DNA of 64,000 bases from Phytophthora sp. 'mugwort' (GCA_033558025.1 JAUCEF010000017.1:2666001-2730000); one strand, 5' to 3'. Positions 11,605-21,700 are shown, counted from the stretch's first letter. The notes: generated from the letters alone by a model not told the origin. Translations and numbers: made by a program.

Positions 11605-12000
11605 ATGATGCAGACTGTGGAGCTGAAGCACGGTCCGTGTTACGAACTGTTCGACGATTGCTGCGTCTTACGCCTGGCCGAGCCAGCAGCAAAGGTACAG
11701 AACAACACCACTTGAACGACAGTTGAGAATTGCGGCTAATGTGTTAATTAGACTGTCGTGGTCACGGGTGCCGACGCCTATCACTGTATCATTATCGCAA
11801 GACGATGTGCAGAGGAGGAAGCGGATAGGAGAAAAGTTATTGGTATTTTCCGAGTGTGTGATATTTCTTCGCTGGTGTTTTGCTGCACGGAAATGTCAAT
11901 TCCAAAATTGGGCATAGGGTCTGCACATTTTTCTGCGAGACATAAGGAAAAATTGGGTTGTGATAAGAACGCGCACGATGTTGAAGCAATTCTAAGTTGA
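11605..12000 (+). CDS. Small spliced hypothetical protein
   Basis: Exons 11605-11694 and 11752-12000 join in phase across a 57-nt GT-AG intron (donor AAG|GTACAG, branch-like GCTAAT, acceptor TTAG) to give 112 residues. The join CVLRLAEPAAK|TVVVTGADAYHC is a smooth alternation of strand and turn, and a charged REEEADRRK-like helix follows (ARRCAEEEADRRK). I do not recognise the family, and the last 50 residues are less convincing, so a further intron or an earlier end is possible. It is convergent with the first antiporter, 178 bp away. Confidence 0.4.
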
Positions 12001-12178
12001 TCATACGCGGCGGCCGTTGATCTTGATCTACGCTTTGAGGGCATTTAGCCATCCTCAAGCAGCACTGATCAATGGATTGGAGTTCGCTTATATTCTGCGT
12101 TTCACTCTTTTTCTACTTGTGACCAACTCAAACGAGTGGAATAGGACGCATCGTGCCACTTTTAACATCGATTTATAC

Positions 12179-14986
12179 TTACACCTTCTTAGCAGCAGCA
12201 TTTGGTTCTGCTCGGGGTCGGCGAATTTCAGGAGTCTGCGGGGTGTGCAACACGTTAAACGCACTACGACGTGAGGAGGGGGAAAGGCTCATTCCAGGTG
12301 TGCGCGCATATTGTGTCATTGTCATCCTAGCGCCAAGCTCTGGGTCGTCAAGCATAACAAAAAAGTTCGACCTATTGCTTCTGTGACTCGCAAATGGGTC
12401 GAACCCGGCGCCTGATGTGCCAAACATGGCCACACGGGATGGCGGCGGTGGCATCGGCAGGTTCTCCGCAGCAAATACTTCGGCAAGACGATCGTAGTCA
12501 ACAGAGTGGTGGTTCACGACGCTCCGACTCAGTGCCAACGAACGACCATCCAAACACAACTCTGAGAATGAATCGCGATACCCACTGTTTGGTTGCAAGA
12601 AATACGACGCCGTGTTGAAGTCACTCGTGGTACTGATCTCATTTGAGAGTGCTTCCGCCAATTTCTGGTCGAGTAAAGCCATTCGAGTCGCAATATTGGC
12701 CAGAGCGATCGATGGCTGAATCACCAACACCCCTTGAGCCTTCATCTCTTTACTGAACTTGCAGTCCGGTACGAGAGCAATCATACGCGGATGGGACTCT
12801 CCCAGTAGAGATTTGAGCAAATGCACGTTCTCACGCGTACGGTTAACGTCACCCGTGAAGATCAACACGTCGGCTGCCGACATTGCCATTGCACTGTCAC
12901 GGTCCTTGAGTGTATTCTTGTACGAAATGAGGTCCCCCTTGGCGGTGCGCTTGAGGATAGTCTCGTTCATCTTCTGCCATTTACTGGTCCTCTCTTCGTC
13001 CAGAAGGGGGACGTTGACCTGAGCTCCGTATAATGAAAGATCGAGGGCCACCTCGAAGGCGATTTCGTCGTCACCGATCACGACGGCGTGTTGCACCTTG
13101 TAGAACGGTAGCAACGATCGCGGGTCCTTATTCCCCAGCGTCATGGCAGGACTCGATATTCGACGACCACCATCAAACATGCTAACGCTGCTGAAATTCC
13201 CACCGTGAATACTGCTAAGATTACCGCCGTGAATACTGCTCAACCTCCCGCAATGAATGCTCTTGTGGATGTTTTCAGTATCATCATCAGGTACATTTCC
13301 CTCGACACAACGGTCTTTCAAAGTCTCACCTGCACGACTCAACCCCATCGAGCAGAGTACGGGACCAATGATCTGGTTCACCACCACAGCCGCCACGATC
13401 GTCGCTGAGAATTCGGCCGCCCACGATTCCTTACTCATAGCTTGCACTTCGTTCGCCAAACCCAGAGCCACACCCGCTTGTGGTGTCATTGTCAACCACA
13501 AGTTGTTGTACTGCCTTGGCGTCAGCTTCAACAAGAAACGCCCGCCAAAGTAGCACGCGATGAAGACCGCCACATACCGAAGACCGACGTACAGACTCAT
13601 CAGGGGAATAGCGGCCACCACCTGGTCCAGTTTGAGTGCTGCGCCCGTCATGACGAAGAACGGCAGGAACATATACGGCGCCATAGTGTCCAAAATGACG
13701 TGCATGTCGTGGCGAATCTCAGTATGATGGCCAGCGATACACGACGCGATCATGAGCACGAGCAACGGCTCGAACTTGACCTCCCACGACAAACTGAAGG
13801 CGGCTGCAGTCGTTTCGGCAACAAGCGTCGTGGAGATGTAGAAGATGTAGCCGATCGACAGCCAAATGAAACCTTTCACCGACAGCGCCATGTTCATGGT
13901 CCAGCATGAATCTGCTTGCTTCGGCTCAACCTCCTCGTTGTATGCGTTGTGTGGATGGGGTGCCATATCATGATCCACCGAGGTCATCTTCTGGTTGGTC
14001 CTCCGGTCGTGGTACGTCGACACGCGTCGACCAGCGATTTCACCGTCGACGTCGTGGTTGAAGCGTTCGTGTGGCTTTTCTCCCGGGATCTTGAAAATCA
14101 GGACCGTGAGAGCGGCAAAGATCACGCCCACCAATACGTTGGCCAACACGATACTCATCGTGAAGGCCAGGTTCAGTATCGACACCTCCAAGTTGGCGCA
14201 GTAGATGGAACAGACAATCCGGGATACCGAGAATGACACGAGCACGACGAATTCTGCCATCATAGTCGCTCCCAACATTAGACTCGTGAATGGGCCCACG
14301 CTGTTCAATTCGATCTTGATCGCCATCACAGTGGCTGGTGACCCCAATACGGAAATGGACCCGAACATGAGTGCGATACCCAATTGGCAGTTAACCACCA
14401 TGTTCTTATAGAAGAAGGCTTCTTCCGCTAGTAAAACAGCGCCCGTGAGGATAAGCATGGCCGTTATGTACAGCGTGCCAAGTAGAATCATGATGGACTT
14501 TAGCTGTGGACGCAGTTCCGGCAGGTAGATCTCCTGACCAGCTTGGAACGAGATGAATGACAACGCCAAAGCGCTGACGTAATTTGATAGCATTGTCACG
14601 ATCTTTTCCGTTAATAAATCGGTAACGAAGGGCCCAGCAACGATACCGATGACAAGGTACCCAGTGATGAGCGGCAGCTTGAATAGTTTAGGAAAGAAAA
14701 GTCCAAGCGGGTGAGCGGCCACAAGCACGACGACGAAGGCGAGTCCGTATTGCAGTGTGTCGATGGTGTTATTCCACGAGTTGAACGGTGTGGTTGTGTT
14801 TTCGTTTCTGTGAGAGGTGCTGAGTCGGCGGGTGGTCATATCGTCATCGTGGTTCTCATTGCTACTGCGCAGTGCTGGACTGGCTGAGACGACGAGCAAG
14901 GACGCAACCAGTGAGAGTGGAAGCAAGAGTATGAGCATCTTTTGCAATGATGGCAAACTGGTGATAATTCTTCGTCTGCAAGTCAT
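12179..14986 (-). CDS. CPA2-type cation/proton antiporter with Rossmann domain, copy 1
   Basis: One exon of 935 residues. A signal peptide (LILLLPLSLVASLLVVSAS) leads to a short luminal stretch with N-glycosylation sequons (ENTT) and then 12 or so membrane segments of the Kef/CPA2 fold: LPLITGYLVIGIVAGPF, LALSFISFQAGQEIYLPELR, MFGSISVLGSPATVMAIKIE, and LWLTMTPQAGVALGLANEV. A hydrophilic insert splits the domain near residue 330. From about 640 a Rossmann-like unit begins (AVVIGDDEIAFEVALDLSLY), resembling the TrkA-N/RCK domain of bacterial KefB/C, though the GxGxxG motif is altered. The start was chosen because an initiator lies 56-72 nt upstream and the three paralogues align from here. An in-frame start at 15244 would precede that initiator. 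Substrate (K+ or Na+ against H+) is inferred from family only. Confidence 0.85.
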   Translation of the reverse strand: MTCRRRIITSLPSLQKMLILLLPLSLVASLLVVSASPALRSSNENHDDDMTTRRLSTSHRNENTTTPFNSWNNTIDTLQYGLAFVVVLVAAHPLGLFFPKLFKLPLITGYLVIGIVAGPFVTDLLTEKIVTMLSNYVSALALSFISFQAGQEIYLPELRPQLKSIMILLGTLYITAMLILTGAVLLAEEAFFYKNMVVNCQLGIALMFGSISVLGSPATVMAIKIELNSVGPFTSLMLGATMMAEFVVLVSFSVSRIVCSIYCANLEVSILNLAFTMSIVLANVLVGVIFAALTVLIFKIPGEKPHERFNHDVDGEIAGRRVSTYHDRRTNQKMTSVDHDMAPHPHNAYNEEVEPKQADSCWTMNMALSVKGFIWLSIGYIFYISTTLVAETTAAAFSLSWEVKFEPLLVLMIASCIAGHHTEIRHDMHVILDTMAPYMFLPFFVMTGAALKLDQVVAAIPLMSLYVGLRYVAVFIACYFGGRFLLKLTPRQYNNLWLTMTPQAGVALGLANEVQAMSKESWAAEFSATIVAAVVVNQIIGPVLCSMGLSRAGETLKDRCVEGNVPDDDTENIHKSIHCGRLSSIHGGNLSSIHGGNFSSVSMFDGGRRISSPAMTLGNKDPRSLLPFYKVQHAVVIGDDEIAFEVALDLSLYGAQVNVPLLDEERTSKWQKMNETILKRTAKGDLISYKNTLKDRDSAMAMSAADVLIFTGDVNRTRENVHLLKSLLGESHPRMIALVPDCKFSKEMKAQGVLVIQPSIALANIATRMALLDQKLAEALSNEISTTSDFNTASYFLQPNSGYRDSFSELCLDGRSLALSRSVVNHHSVDYDRLAEVFAAENLPMPPPPSRVAMFGTSGAGFDPFASHRSNRSNFFVMLDDPELGARMTMTQYARTPGMSLSPSSRRSAFNVLHTPQTPEIRRPRAEPNAAAKKV

Positions 14987-15491
14987 CGGGATCGCCTGCT
15001 GAACGTGAGAGGCCCGATTCCTCGAGACGTTTGCTCTCGACGGTAAAAACAGGAATGACAGGATAGAGAAACCATTATTTATAAGCGGAAAAAATGGCCA
15101 CCTTTGATGACTGCCAGCAAGCATCTGATCTTGATGTGCAAATACCACTGGGTTTTTCTCAGTCACGATAAGAAAGATCATATGTTGCCGCAGTGGCTGG
15201 TGACTAAACGTGATTCTGTGCAAGTTGCCGTCAACGGCGGTCACACGACCTGACGAGCGTCATGATTAAAATCGCCTGATCGAAACTTTCGATTAAAAAT
15301 AATTAAAGCGAATCCGCAACACGAAAAATGCCAAAACGATGTTTGTATCTTCTCGAGGAAATCAACCAGGTTATACACAAGAAAGGTTTTTGCTAAAAAA
15401 AATAGTATGCGGAGCGACATGGATATGGTCGCATCCGGATATGCAAGTTAATGTTAATGTTTATTGGTACTTAGATACACACCTATGTTGT
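14987..15491. other. Intergenic between antiporter copies 1 and 2
   Basis: This stretch holds the copy 1 promoter (initiator at 15042-15058, a TTATAAAT stretch near 15080 on the minus strand) and the 3' flank of copy 2. It is AT-rich around 15280-15420. No gene is supportable. Confidence 0.5.
15042..15058 (-). promoter_or_regulatory. Inr-FPR-like initiator of antiporter copy 1
   Basis: The minus strand reads TCATTCCTGTTTTTACC. The first seven bases fit the oomycete Inr (TCAYTYY), and the T-rich tail fits the flanking promoter region. It predicts transcription start about 70 nt before the ATG at 14986. Confidence 0.55.
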
Positions 15492-18242
15492 TTAACTCTT
15501 GTGCACACCTGGTCGATGGCGAACGTCGCTTGAAACGCTGGCGAGAGAATGGCGGGACGTTCGAGAAATACTAATCCTATGGTGAGAGCGTGTCTTCGGC
15601 ATGGCGTACGGTGTGCTCAAAATGATCTCGTCGCCTTCATCTGGATCGTCATGCATGACGAAGAAACTCGATCCGTTATCCCGACTAGAAAACGGGTCAA
15701 ATCCAGCAGCGGATGTGCCGAACATGGCCACTCGAGAAGGTGGAGGCGGCATGGGAAGGTTTTCAGCAGCCAACGTCTCCATGAGGCGATCGTAGTCCAC
15801 CGAATGGTGGTTCACTACACTCCGACCCAACGCTAAATGACGACCCTCAAGGGACATCTCGGACACGGATCCGCTCTGTCCTCCATCAGCTCGCAAGAAG
15901 TACGACGCTGTACTCAAGTCACTCGTGGTACTGATCTCGTTGGATAAAGCTTGGGCAAACTTTTTGTCTAGCAATGCCATGCGAGTCGCGATATTGGCCA
16001 GCGCGATAGACGGTTGGATGACCAGCACCCCTTGAGTCTTCATCTCTTTGCTGAACTTGCAGTCCGGCACAAGAGCAATCATACGCGGATGTGACTCGCC
16101 CAGTAAGGATTTTAACATACGAATATTCTCCCGCGTGCGATTGGCATCGCCCGTAAACACAAGAACATCGGCTGTCGACATGGCTTGTGCGTTGTCACGG
16201 TCCTTGAGTGTGTTTTTGTATGAAATGAGTTCGCTCTTGGCGGTTCTCTTCAAGATGCTCTCGTTCATCTTCTGCCACTTCCGTGTACGCTCTTGATCCA
16301 AAAGGGGCACGTTGACCCGCGCGCCGTACAGCGAGAGCTCGAGGGCGACTTCAAATGCCACCTCGTCGTCTCCAATCACAACGGCATTTTGCAGCTTATT
16401 AAACGGTAGTGGCAGTCCGATCGAAGACCTGCTCGTTCTGCTCGTCCCGACCGGCAATCGACTGTGTCGTGCATCTCCGTCGTACTCAAGATCCTTTCCA
16501 TCAACATCGGGTTTAACGTCGTGTTCGTCTACTGCGCGGTCTTTCAGAGTTTCGCCAGCGCGTCCCAACCCCATGGCGCACAAGACTGGGCCTATGATCT
16601 GGTTGACCACCACGGCGGCCACGATTGTTGCGGCAAAGTCAGCCGCCCATGTGTCGTCACTCATTGCCTTGACTTCGTTGGCCAGGCCTAGCGCGACACC
16701 GGCTTGAGGCGTCATGGTGAGCCAGAGGTTGTTGTATTGGCTTGGCGTCAATTTGAGCAGGAAGCGTCCTCCGACGTAGCAAGCGATGAAGATCGCCACA
16801 TAACGCAGCAGCACGTACACGGTCATGAGCGGGATAGCGTTGACTACTTGATCCAGCTTGAGTGCTGCGCCCGTCATGACGAAGAACGGCAGGAACATAT
16901 ACGGCGCTGCGGTATCGAGGATGACGTGCATGTCGTGACGGATACTGGTGTGGTGTCCAGCGATACACGCCGCAATCATGAGGACAAGCAGGGGCTCGAG
17001 CTTGACCTCCCATGAAAGACCAAACGCTGCGTCGGTGGCCTTGGCAAGTATCGTCGTTGAGATGTAGAAGACGTAGCCCATCGTCAACCAGATCAAGCCT
17101 TTCAAGCAAAGCGAAGTTTGTGGTGTCATAAAGGAGGACGAGGCCGCAGCAGCTCTCCCATGCTCCATGTCTTCGGTGTACGCATTGTGCAAATGCGGCG
17201 TGCTGTTCATATCCAGAGACGTCGCAGCTTTGAGGTCCGTCTTCTGGTTGTAGTACGCCGACCCGCTTGGTCTGCCACTACATGTAGTTGCGTCTTCCTC
17301 CTGACAGGAGTCCGCGTGGCTGTGGTGCTCATGGGACGGGTGTTCACCTCCCGGGATCTGGAAAATGACGAACGTCACGCCTGCGAGGATCACGCCTAGC
17401 AACACATTTGACATGACAATGCTCAGTGTGAACAGGAGGTTGCCAACAGAAACGTCCAATTCGGCGCAGTAGATGGAGCACACGATGCGTGAAATCGAGA
17501 ACGAGACGAGCACTACAAACTCGGCCGTCATGGTCGCTCCCAGCATCAGACTCGTGAACGGGCCCACACTGTTCAGCTCGATCTTGATTGCCATTACAGT
17601 TGCGGGAGATCCGAGCACAGAGATGGAGCCAAACATGAGTGCGATCCCCAACTGGCAACTCAACGCCAAGTCGTCGTAGAAGAAGCCACTTTCGACTAGT
17701 AAATGCACCGACGTGAGGATGATCATGGCCGTCATATACAACGTGGCAAGTAGAATGAAAATTGCCTTAAGTTGGGGTCGAAGCTCCGGTAGATAAATCT
17801 CCTGACCCGCCTGGAACGAGATGAAGGACAATGCCAGAGCACTCACGTAGTTCGACAGCATATTAACGAGGCCCTCGGTGATCAGATTGGCCACGAACGG
17901 ACCAGCAATGATACCAATCACCAGGTAACCCGTGATAAGCGGTAATTTGAAAAGCTTTGGAAATAAAAGTCCAAGCGGGTGGGCGGCCACCAAGACGATG
18001 ACGAAGGCGAGTCCATAGCGCAGTGTCTCGATCGTGCTACTCCATGAGTTGAACGGCACGGTTTTGTCCGGGTCTTCGACGGCACCGCTTAATCGACGGG
18101 AAAGGTCGTTATTAGCGAGGTTTTGTTCCCGTACTGTGGATTGACCCGGGACGACGTGCAAGACGGCGGCAGTGAAGGCGAGAAAGAGCACACTTTGGCA
18201 TGGTGTTGAATGCAGGCGCCTCGTGGTGCTGTCCTCTCCCAT
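15492..18242 (-). CDS. CPA2-type cation/proton antiporter with Rossmann domain, copy 2
   Basis: One exon of 916 residues, clearly a tandem paralogue of its neighbours: PFNSWSSTIETLRYGLAFVI, LPLITGYLVIGIIAGPF and MFGSISVLGSPATVMAIKIE are nearly identical across copies. It has a signal peptide (VLFLAFTAAVLHVVPGQS), about 12 membrane segments, a His-rich hydrophilic insert (HPSHEHHSHADS) absent from copy 1, and a C-terminal Rossmann-like domain (AVVIGDDEVAFEVALELSLY). The His-rich loop could bind metal or sense pH, but that is a guess. The linker before the Rossmann domain is shorter than in copies 1 and 3. The start at 18242 is preferred over an in-frame ATG at 18338 because the initiator-like sequence lies between them. 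Confidence 0.85.
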   Translation of the reverse strand: MGEDSTTRRLHSTPCQSVLFLAFTAAVLHVVPGQSTVREQNLANNDLSRRLSGAVEDPDKTVPFNSWSSTIETLRYGLAFVIVLVAAHPLGLLFPKLFKLPLITGYLVIGIIAGPFVANLITEGLVNMLSNYVSALALSFISFQAGQEIYLPELRPQLKAIFILLATLYMTAMIILTSVHLLVESGFFYDDLALSCQLGIALMFGSISVLGSPATVMAIKIELNSVGPFTSLMLGATMTAEFVVLVSFSISRIVCSIYCAELDVSVGNLLFTLSIVMSNVLLGVILAGVTFVIFQIPGGEHPSHEHHSHADSCQEEDATTCSGRPSGSAYYNQKTDLKAATSLDMNSTPHLHNAYTEDMEHGRAAAASSSFMTPQTSLCLKGLIWLTMGYVFYISTTILAKATDAAFGLSWEVKLEPLLVLMIAACIAGHHTSIRHDMHVILDTAAPYMFLPFFVMTGAALKLDQVVNAIPLMTVYVLLRYVAIFIACYVGGRFLLKLTPSQYNNLWLTMTPQAGVALGLANEVKAMSDDTWAADFAATIVAAVVVNQIIGPVLCAMGLGRAGETLKDRAVDEHDVKPDVDGKDLEYDGDARHSRLPVGTSRTSRSSIGLPLPFNKLQNAVVIGDDEVAFEVALELSLYGARVNVPLLDQERTRKWQKMNESILKRTAKSELISYKNTLKDRDNAQAMSTADVLVFTGDANRTRENIRMLKSLLGESHPRMIALVPDCKFSKEMKTQGVLVIQPSIALANIATRMALLDKKFAQALSNEISTTSDLSTASYFLRADGGQSGSVSEMSLEGRHLALGRSVVNHHSVDYDRLMETLAAENLPMPPPPSRVAMFGTSAAGFDPFSSRDNGSSFFVMHDDPDEGDEIILSTPYAMPKTRSHHRISISRTSRHSLASVSSDVRHRPGVHKS

Positions 18243-18303
18243 CGGGCTCGTTACTGACACCGAACGCTTGTGATGGTCAACACACAGTGTACAATGTCCA
18301 AAG

Positions 18304-18319
18304 CGAATGTCGGAATGGA
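18304..18319 (-). promoter_or_regulatory. Initiator-like sequence of antiporter copy 2
   Basis: The minus strand reads TCCATTCCGACATTCG, a one-base variant of the Inr plus a CATTC that resembles the flanking element. It sits about 70 nt before the ATG at 18242, the same spacing as in copies 1 and 3. Confidence 0.35.
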
Positions 18320-18804
18320 CTTGCATTGACGACGACATCGTGACGAATGTTGTCTTGTTTCTTTTATTTTAACATCCCAGGATTTTGTTTGCGATGCCTC
18401 GATTTGTCTGTCGTCTATCCCTACTACTTAGTATACGTCAATCCACTCGACGAAGCACAGATTATGTGTGTGGACAGCGTCCCTTGTGTGCTTTCCTTGA
18501 CCTTCTGTTGTGTTCAGCAGGAGAACACAACGTGTAGAACTGCTTGTCTGGCCATGAGATTCTTGTCGTATGGTGCTCAAATGTAGAGAAAGCTCTATCC
18601 AGCAAGGACGGCTCGAAAAACCCTCGACCGACCTCCTCATCTGGTCGACATAATCTCACAGCAGCAGCGTTCATCGTTACCTGGTACAAAACTAACTATT
18701 ATTTGTGTGCCATGTCCGCTGAGCGTTTTCAGTGGACCATATTTCCTACACTTTTCACAAAAACTCAATTCAAAACTTCTACATAATCTTTTGAGATCTT
18801 AGAC

Positions 18805-18828
18805 TACCGGTAAACTTGTTTACCGGTA
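18805..18828. repeat. Perfect 11-bp inverted repeat (stem-loop) 3' of antiporter copy 3
   Basis: TACCGGTAAAC and GTTTACCGGTA flank a 2-base spacer. It lies 43 bp downstream of the stop codon of copy 3, so it would be in the 3' untranslated region. It could be an RNA hairpin or a dyad protein-binding site. Confidence 0.6.
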
Positions 18829-18871
18829 TTTTCATTTACGTTGAAGTGAACCTTCCTACTAAGTACGCGTT

Positions 18872-21658
18872 TTAGAATCCAGGCTTGGTGCGTCCAGGTG
18901 TGCATCTACCTCGGACTCCACCCACGCCACGTTGCACGCGACTCGCTCCAAGCTGAATAGATGGTCGTTGAAGACTTAGTCTAGAATTGCCACGAGACGA
19001 ATATGGGCCATATTGCGCATCCAAGATAATCTCATCCGTCTCGTCATGCTCGTCGTGCATGACGAAAAACTCCGAGTTGTTCCTCTCACGTTGGAAAGGG
19101 TCAAAGCCGGCGGCCGAGGAAGTTCCAAACATTGCAACACGCGACGGTGGCGGCGGCATAGGCAAGTTTTCCGAGTGTAGAGCCTCTGCCAGACGGTCGT
19201 AGTCCACCGAGTGGTGACTCACCACATTGCGTCCCAAAGCCAAGCGACGGCCTTCCAAGCGCATATCCGCCAGGTTGCCGCCACCATCAGGCCGCAAAAA
19301 GTACGACGCTGTACTGAAGTCATTCGTGGTACTGATCTCATTTGAGAGCGACTCCGCCAACTTCTGGTCGAGTAAAGCCATCCGAGTCGCAATATTGGCC
19401 AAAGCGATGGACGGCTGGATCACCAGCACTCCCTGAGCCTTCATCTCTTTACTGAACTTGCAGTCTGGCACCAAAGCGATCATCCGAGGATGCGACGCAC
19501 CCAGCAAAGACTTGAGAAGGTGCACGTTTTCACGTGTCCGGTTGGCATCACCCGTGAAAATGAGCACATCGGCTGATGACATGGATTGAGCATTGTCACG
19601 GTCTTTAAGTGTGTTCTTGTACGAAATGAGGTCTCCCTTGGCGGTGCGTTTGAGGATCGTATCATTCATCTTTTGCCATTTACTGGTCCGTTCTTCGTCC
19701 AGAAGAGGCACGTTCACTTGTGCTCCGTAGAGTGAGAGCTCGAGAGCGACCTCGAACGCGACTTCATCATCACCAATGACAACGGCACTTTGTACCTTGT
19801 AGAACGGCAGCAACGATCGCGGGTCGCCGTTCCCCTGCGTTATAGCAGGACTGGACGTTCGTCGACTAATTTCGAACTGGCTCACGCCACCGCCGTGCAT
19901 GCTGCTGAATCTCCCACCGTAATTGCTGCTGCTAAAGCCACCACCATGAATGCTCTTGTCCATGTTGCCCATGTCGCCCTTGGCGACTGCATCTGCCTCC
20001 ATGATACGGTCATTCAAAGTCTCACCTGCTCGACTCAACCCCATTGCGCAAAGTACGGGGCCAATGATCTGGTTCACCACCACAGCCGCCACGATTGTCG
20101 CGGAGAACTCAGCCGCCCATGATTCCTCACTCATAGCCTGCACCTCGTTCGCGAGACCCAGAGCCACACCAGCCTGCGGGGTCATTGTCAACCACAAGTT
20201 GTTGTACTGTCTTGGCGTCAGTTTTAACACGTAGCGTCCACCGAAGTAGCAAGCAATGAAGATTGCTACATAGCGTAGAATCACATACAGACTCATGAGC
20301 GGGATGGCCGCCACGACCTGGTCCAGCTTAAGTGCCGCGCCAGTCATGACGAAAAACGGTAGGAACATATACGGCGCCACAGTGTCGAGAATCACGTGCA
20401 TGTCGTGACGAATCTCAGTTTGATGGCCGGCGATACACGACGCGATCATGAGCACGAGCAGCGCCTCAAACTTGATCTCCCACGAGATGCCGAACGCGGC
20501 AGCGGTAGTTTCAGCGATGAGGGTGGTGGAAATGTAGAATATGTAGCCCATCGACAGCCAAATGAAACCCTTGACCGACAGCACGGCCTTAGGCGACAAG
20601 CAACACGACGAAGGAATGTGCTGAAGCTCGTCTAGTGAACACTCTGCTGCGTTGTGTGGGTGCGGCTCCATGTCCGGGTTCATGGGGATAACTGGTTCGT
20701 TGGTTTTCTGGTCTTTGTATTCCGTCGTATCGGTGTCATGTTCCTCGTGGTGTTGCTCCCCGCCCGGGATCTTAAAAATCAGGATCGTCACGCCACCGAG
20801 GAGAATACCCACGAATACATTGGACAAGACAATGGTCATCGTATACATCAAGTTGAGCATGGACACATCCAATTTGGCACAGTAGATGGACGTCACGATC
20901 CGAGCAATTGAAAATGAAATGAGGACAATGAACTCGGCGGTCATTGTAGCGCCAAGCATCAAACTCGTGAACGGACCCACACTATTCAGCTCAATTTTGA
21001 TCGCCATGACGGTCGCAGGAGAGCCGAGTACTGAAATGGAGCCGAACATGAGTGCGATCCCTAGTTGACACACCATACCCATATCGTCGTAGAAGAAGGC
21101 ACTCTCCATCAGTAAAACACCGGCTGAAAGGATAATCATGGCTGTCACGTAGAGCACACCGAGGAGAATCATAATGGACTTGAGTTGGGGCCGAAGCTCT
21201 GGCAGGTAGATCTCCTGACCTGCCTGGAACGAGATGAACGAGAGCGCCAGAGCACTGACATAATTCGACAACATCTTCACGAGACCCTCTGAGAGCAGAT
21301 TTGAGACGAACGGACCAGCAATAACGCCGATAACCAGGTACCCCGTGATAAGCGGGAGCCTGAACAGTTTAGGGAAAAAGAGTCCGAGCGGATGTGCGGC
21401 CACGAGGACGACGACGAAGGCAAGCACGTACTGCAGTGTCTCGATAGAGTTGCTCCATGAGTTGAACGGCACGGTTTTGTTCTTGTCACCGCCTTCTCCG
21501 TTCAGACGGCGAGTGTAGACATCCTCGTCCTTATCTTCCCGCAATGCGGGATGACCTGAAGCTAGATGCAAGGAAGTGGCTACGACCAACGAAAGCGCGA
21601 GCAAGAGCACCGTCGACGGTGGTGTTGCTAGTAGACGCCTCGTGTCCTGGAAGGACAT
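18872..21658 (-). CDS. CPA2-type cation/proton antiporter with Rossmann domain, copy 3
   Basis: One exon of 928 residues. A signal peptide (TVLLLALSLVVATSLHLASG) precedes the same CPA2 core as copies 1 and 2, with FISFQAGQEIYLPELRPQLK, SISVLGSPATVMAIKIELNS and LWLTMTPQAGVALGLANEVQ. The C-terminal Rossmann-like domain starts near residue 625 (AVVIGDDEVAFEVALELSLY). A Gly/Ser/His-rich repeat (IHGGGFSSSNYGGRFSSMHGG) sits just before it and is shared in diverged form with copy 1, so copies 1 and 3 may be the closest pair. Start evidence is strong: a near-consensus Inr-FPR lies at 21701-21719, downstream of the alternative ATG at 21736. Confidence 0.87.
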   Translation of the reverse strand: MSFQDTRRLLATPPSTVLLLALSLVVATSLHLASGHPALREDKDEDVYTRRLNGEGGDKNKTVPFNSWSNSIETLQYVLAFVVVLVAAHPLGLFFPKLFRLPLITGYLVIGVIAGPFVSNLLSEGLVKMLSNYVSALALSFISFQAGQEIYLPELRPQLKSIMILLGVLYVTAMIILSAGVLLMESAFFYDDMGMVCQLGIALMFGSISVLGSPATVMAIKIELNSVGPFTSLMLGATMTAEFIVLISFSIARIVTSIYCAKLDVSMLNLMYTMTIVLSNVFVGILLGGVTILIFKIPGGEQHHEEHDTDTTEYKDQKTNEPVIPMNPDMEPHPHNAAECSLDELQHIPSSCCLSPKAVLSVKGFIWLSMGYIFYISTTLIAETTAAAFGISWEIKFEALLVLMIASCIAGHQTEIRHDMHVILDTVAPYMFLPFFVMTGAALKLDQVVAAIPLMSLYVILRYVAIFIACYFGGRYVLKLTPRQYNNLWLTMTPQAGVALGLANEVQAMSEESWAAEFSATIVAAVVVNQIIGPVLCAMGLSRAGETLNDRIMEADAVAKGDMGNMDKSIHGGGFSSSNYGGRFSSMHGGGVSQFEISRRTSSPAITQGNGDPRSLLPFYKVQSAVVIGDDEVAFEVALELSLYGAQVNVPLLDEERTSKWQKMNDTILKRTAKGDLISYKNTLKDRDNAQSMSSADVLIFTGDANRTRENVHLLKSLLGASHPRMIALVPDCKFSKEMKAQGVLVIQPSIALANIATRMALLDQKLAESLSNEISTTNDFSTASYFLRPDGGGNLADMRLEGRRLALGRNVVSHHSVDYDRLAEALHSENLPMPPPPSRVAMFGTSSAAGFDPFQRERNNSEFFVMHDEHDETDEIILDAQYGPYSSRGNSRLSLQRPSIQLGASRVQRGVGGVRGRCTPGRTKPGF

Positions 21659-21700
21659 CTCGTCTTCAAGGTTTAGCGCTTTGAGCCTTGAGCTGTCGAC

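Larger units (their letters stand above)
18243..18871. other. Intergenic between antiporter copies 2 and 3
   Basis: It contains the copy 2 upstream region and the copy 3 3' flank, including the perfect inverted repeat at 18805-18828. Short reading frames on both strands lack any family signature. Confidence 0.5.

Noticed and set aside
15245..15340. Longer N-terminus of antiporter copy 1 from 15244
   Set aside because: The extension precedes a good initiator at 15042-15058, contains no paralogue similarity, and would bury the signal peptide.
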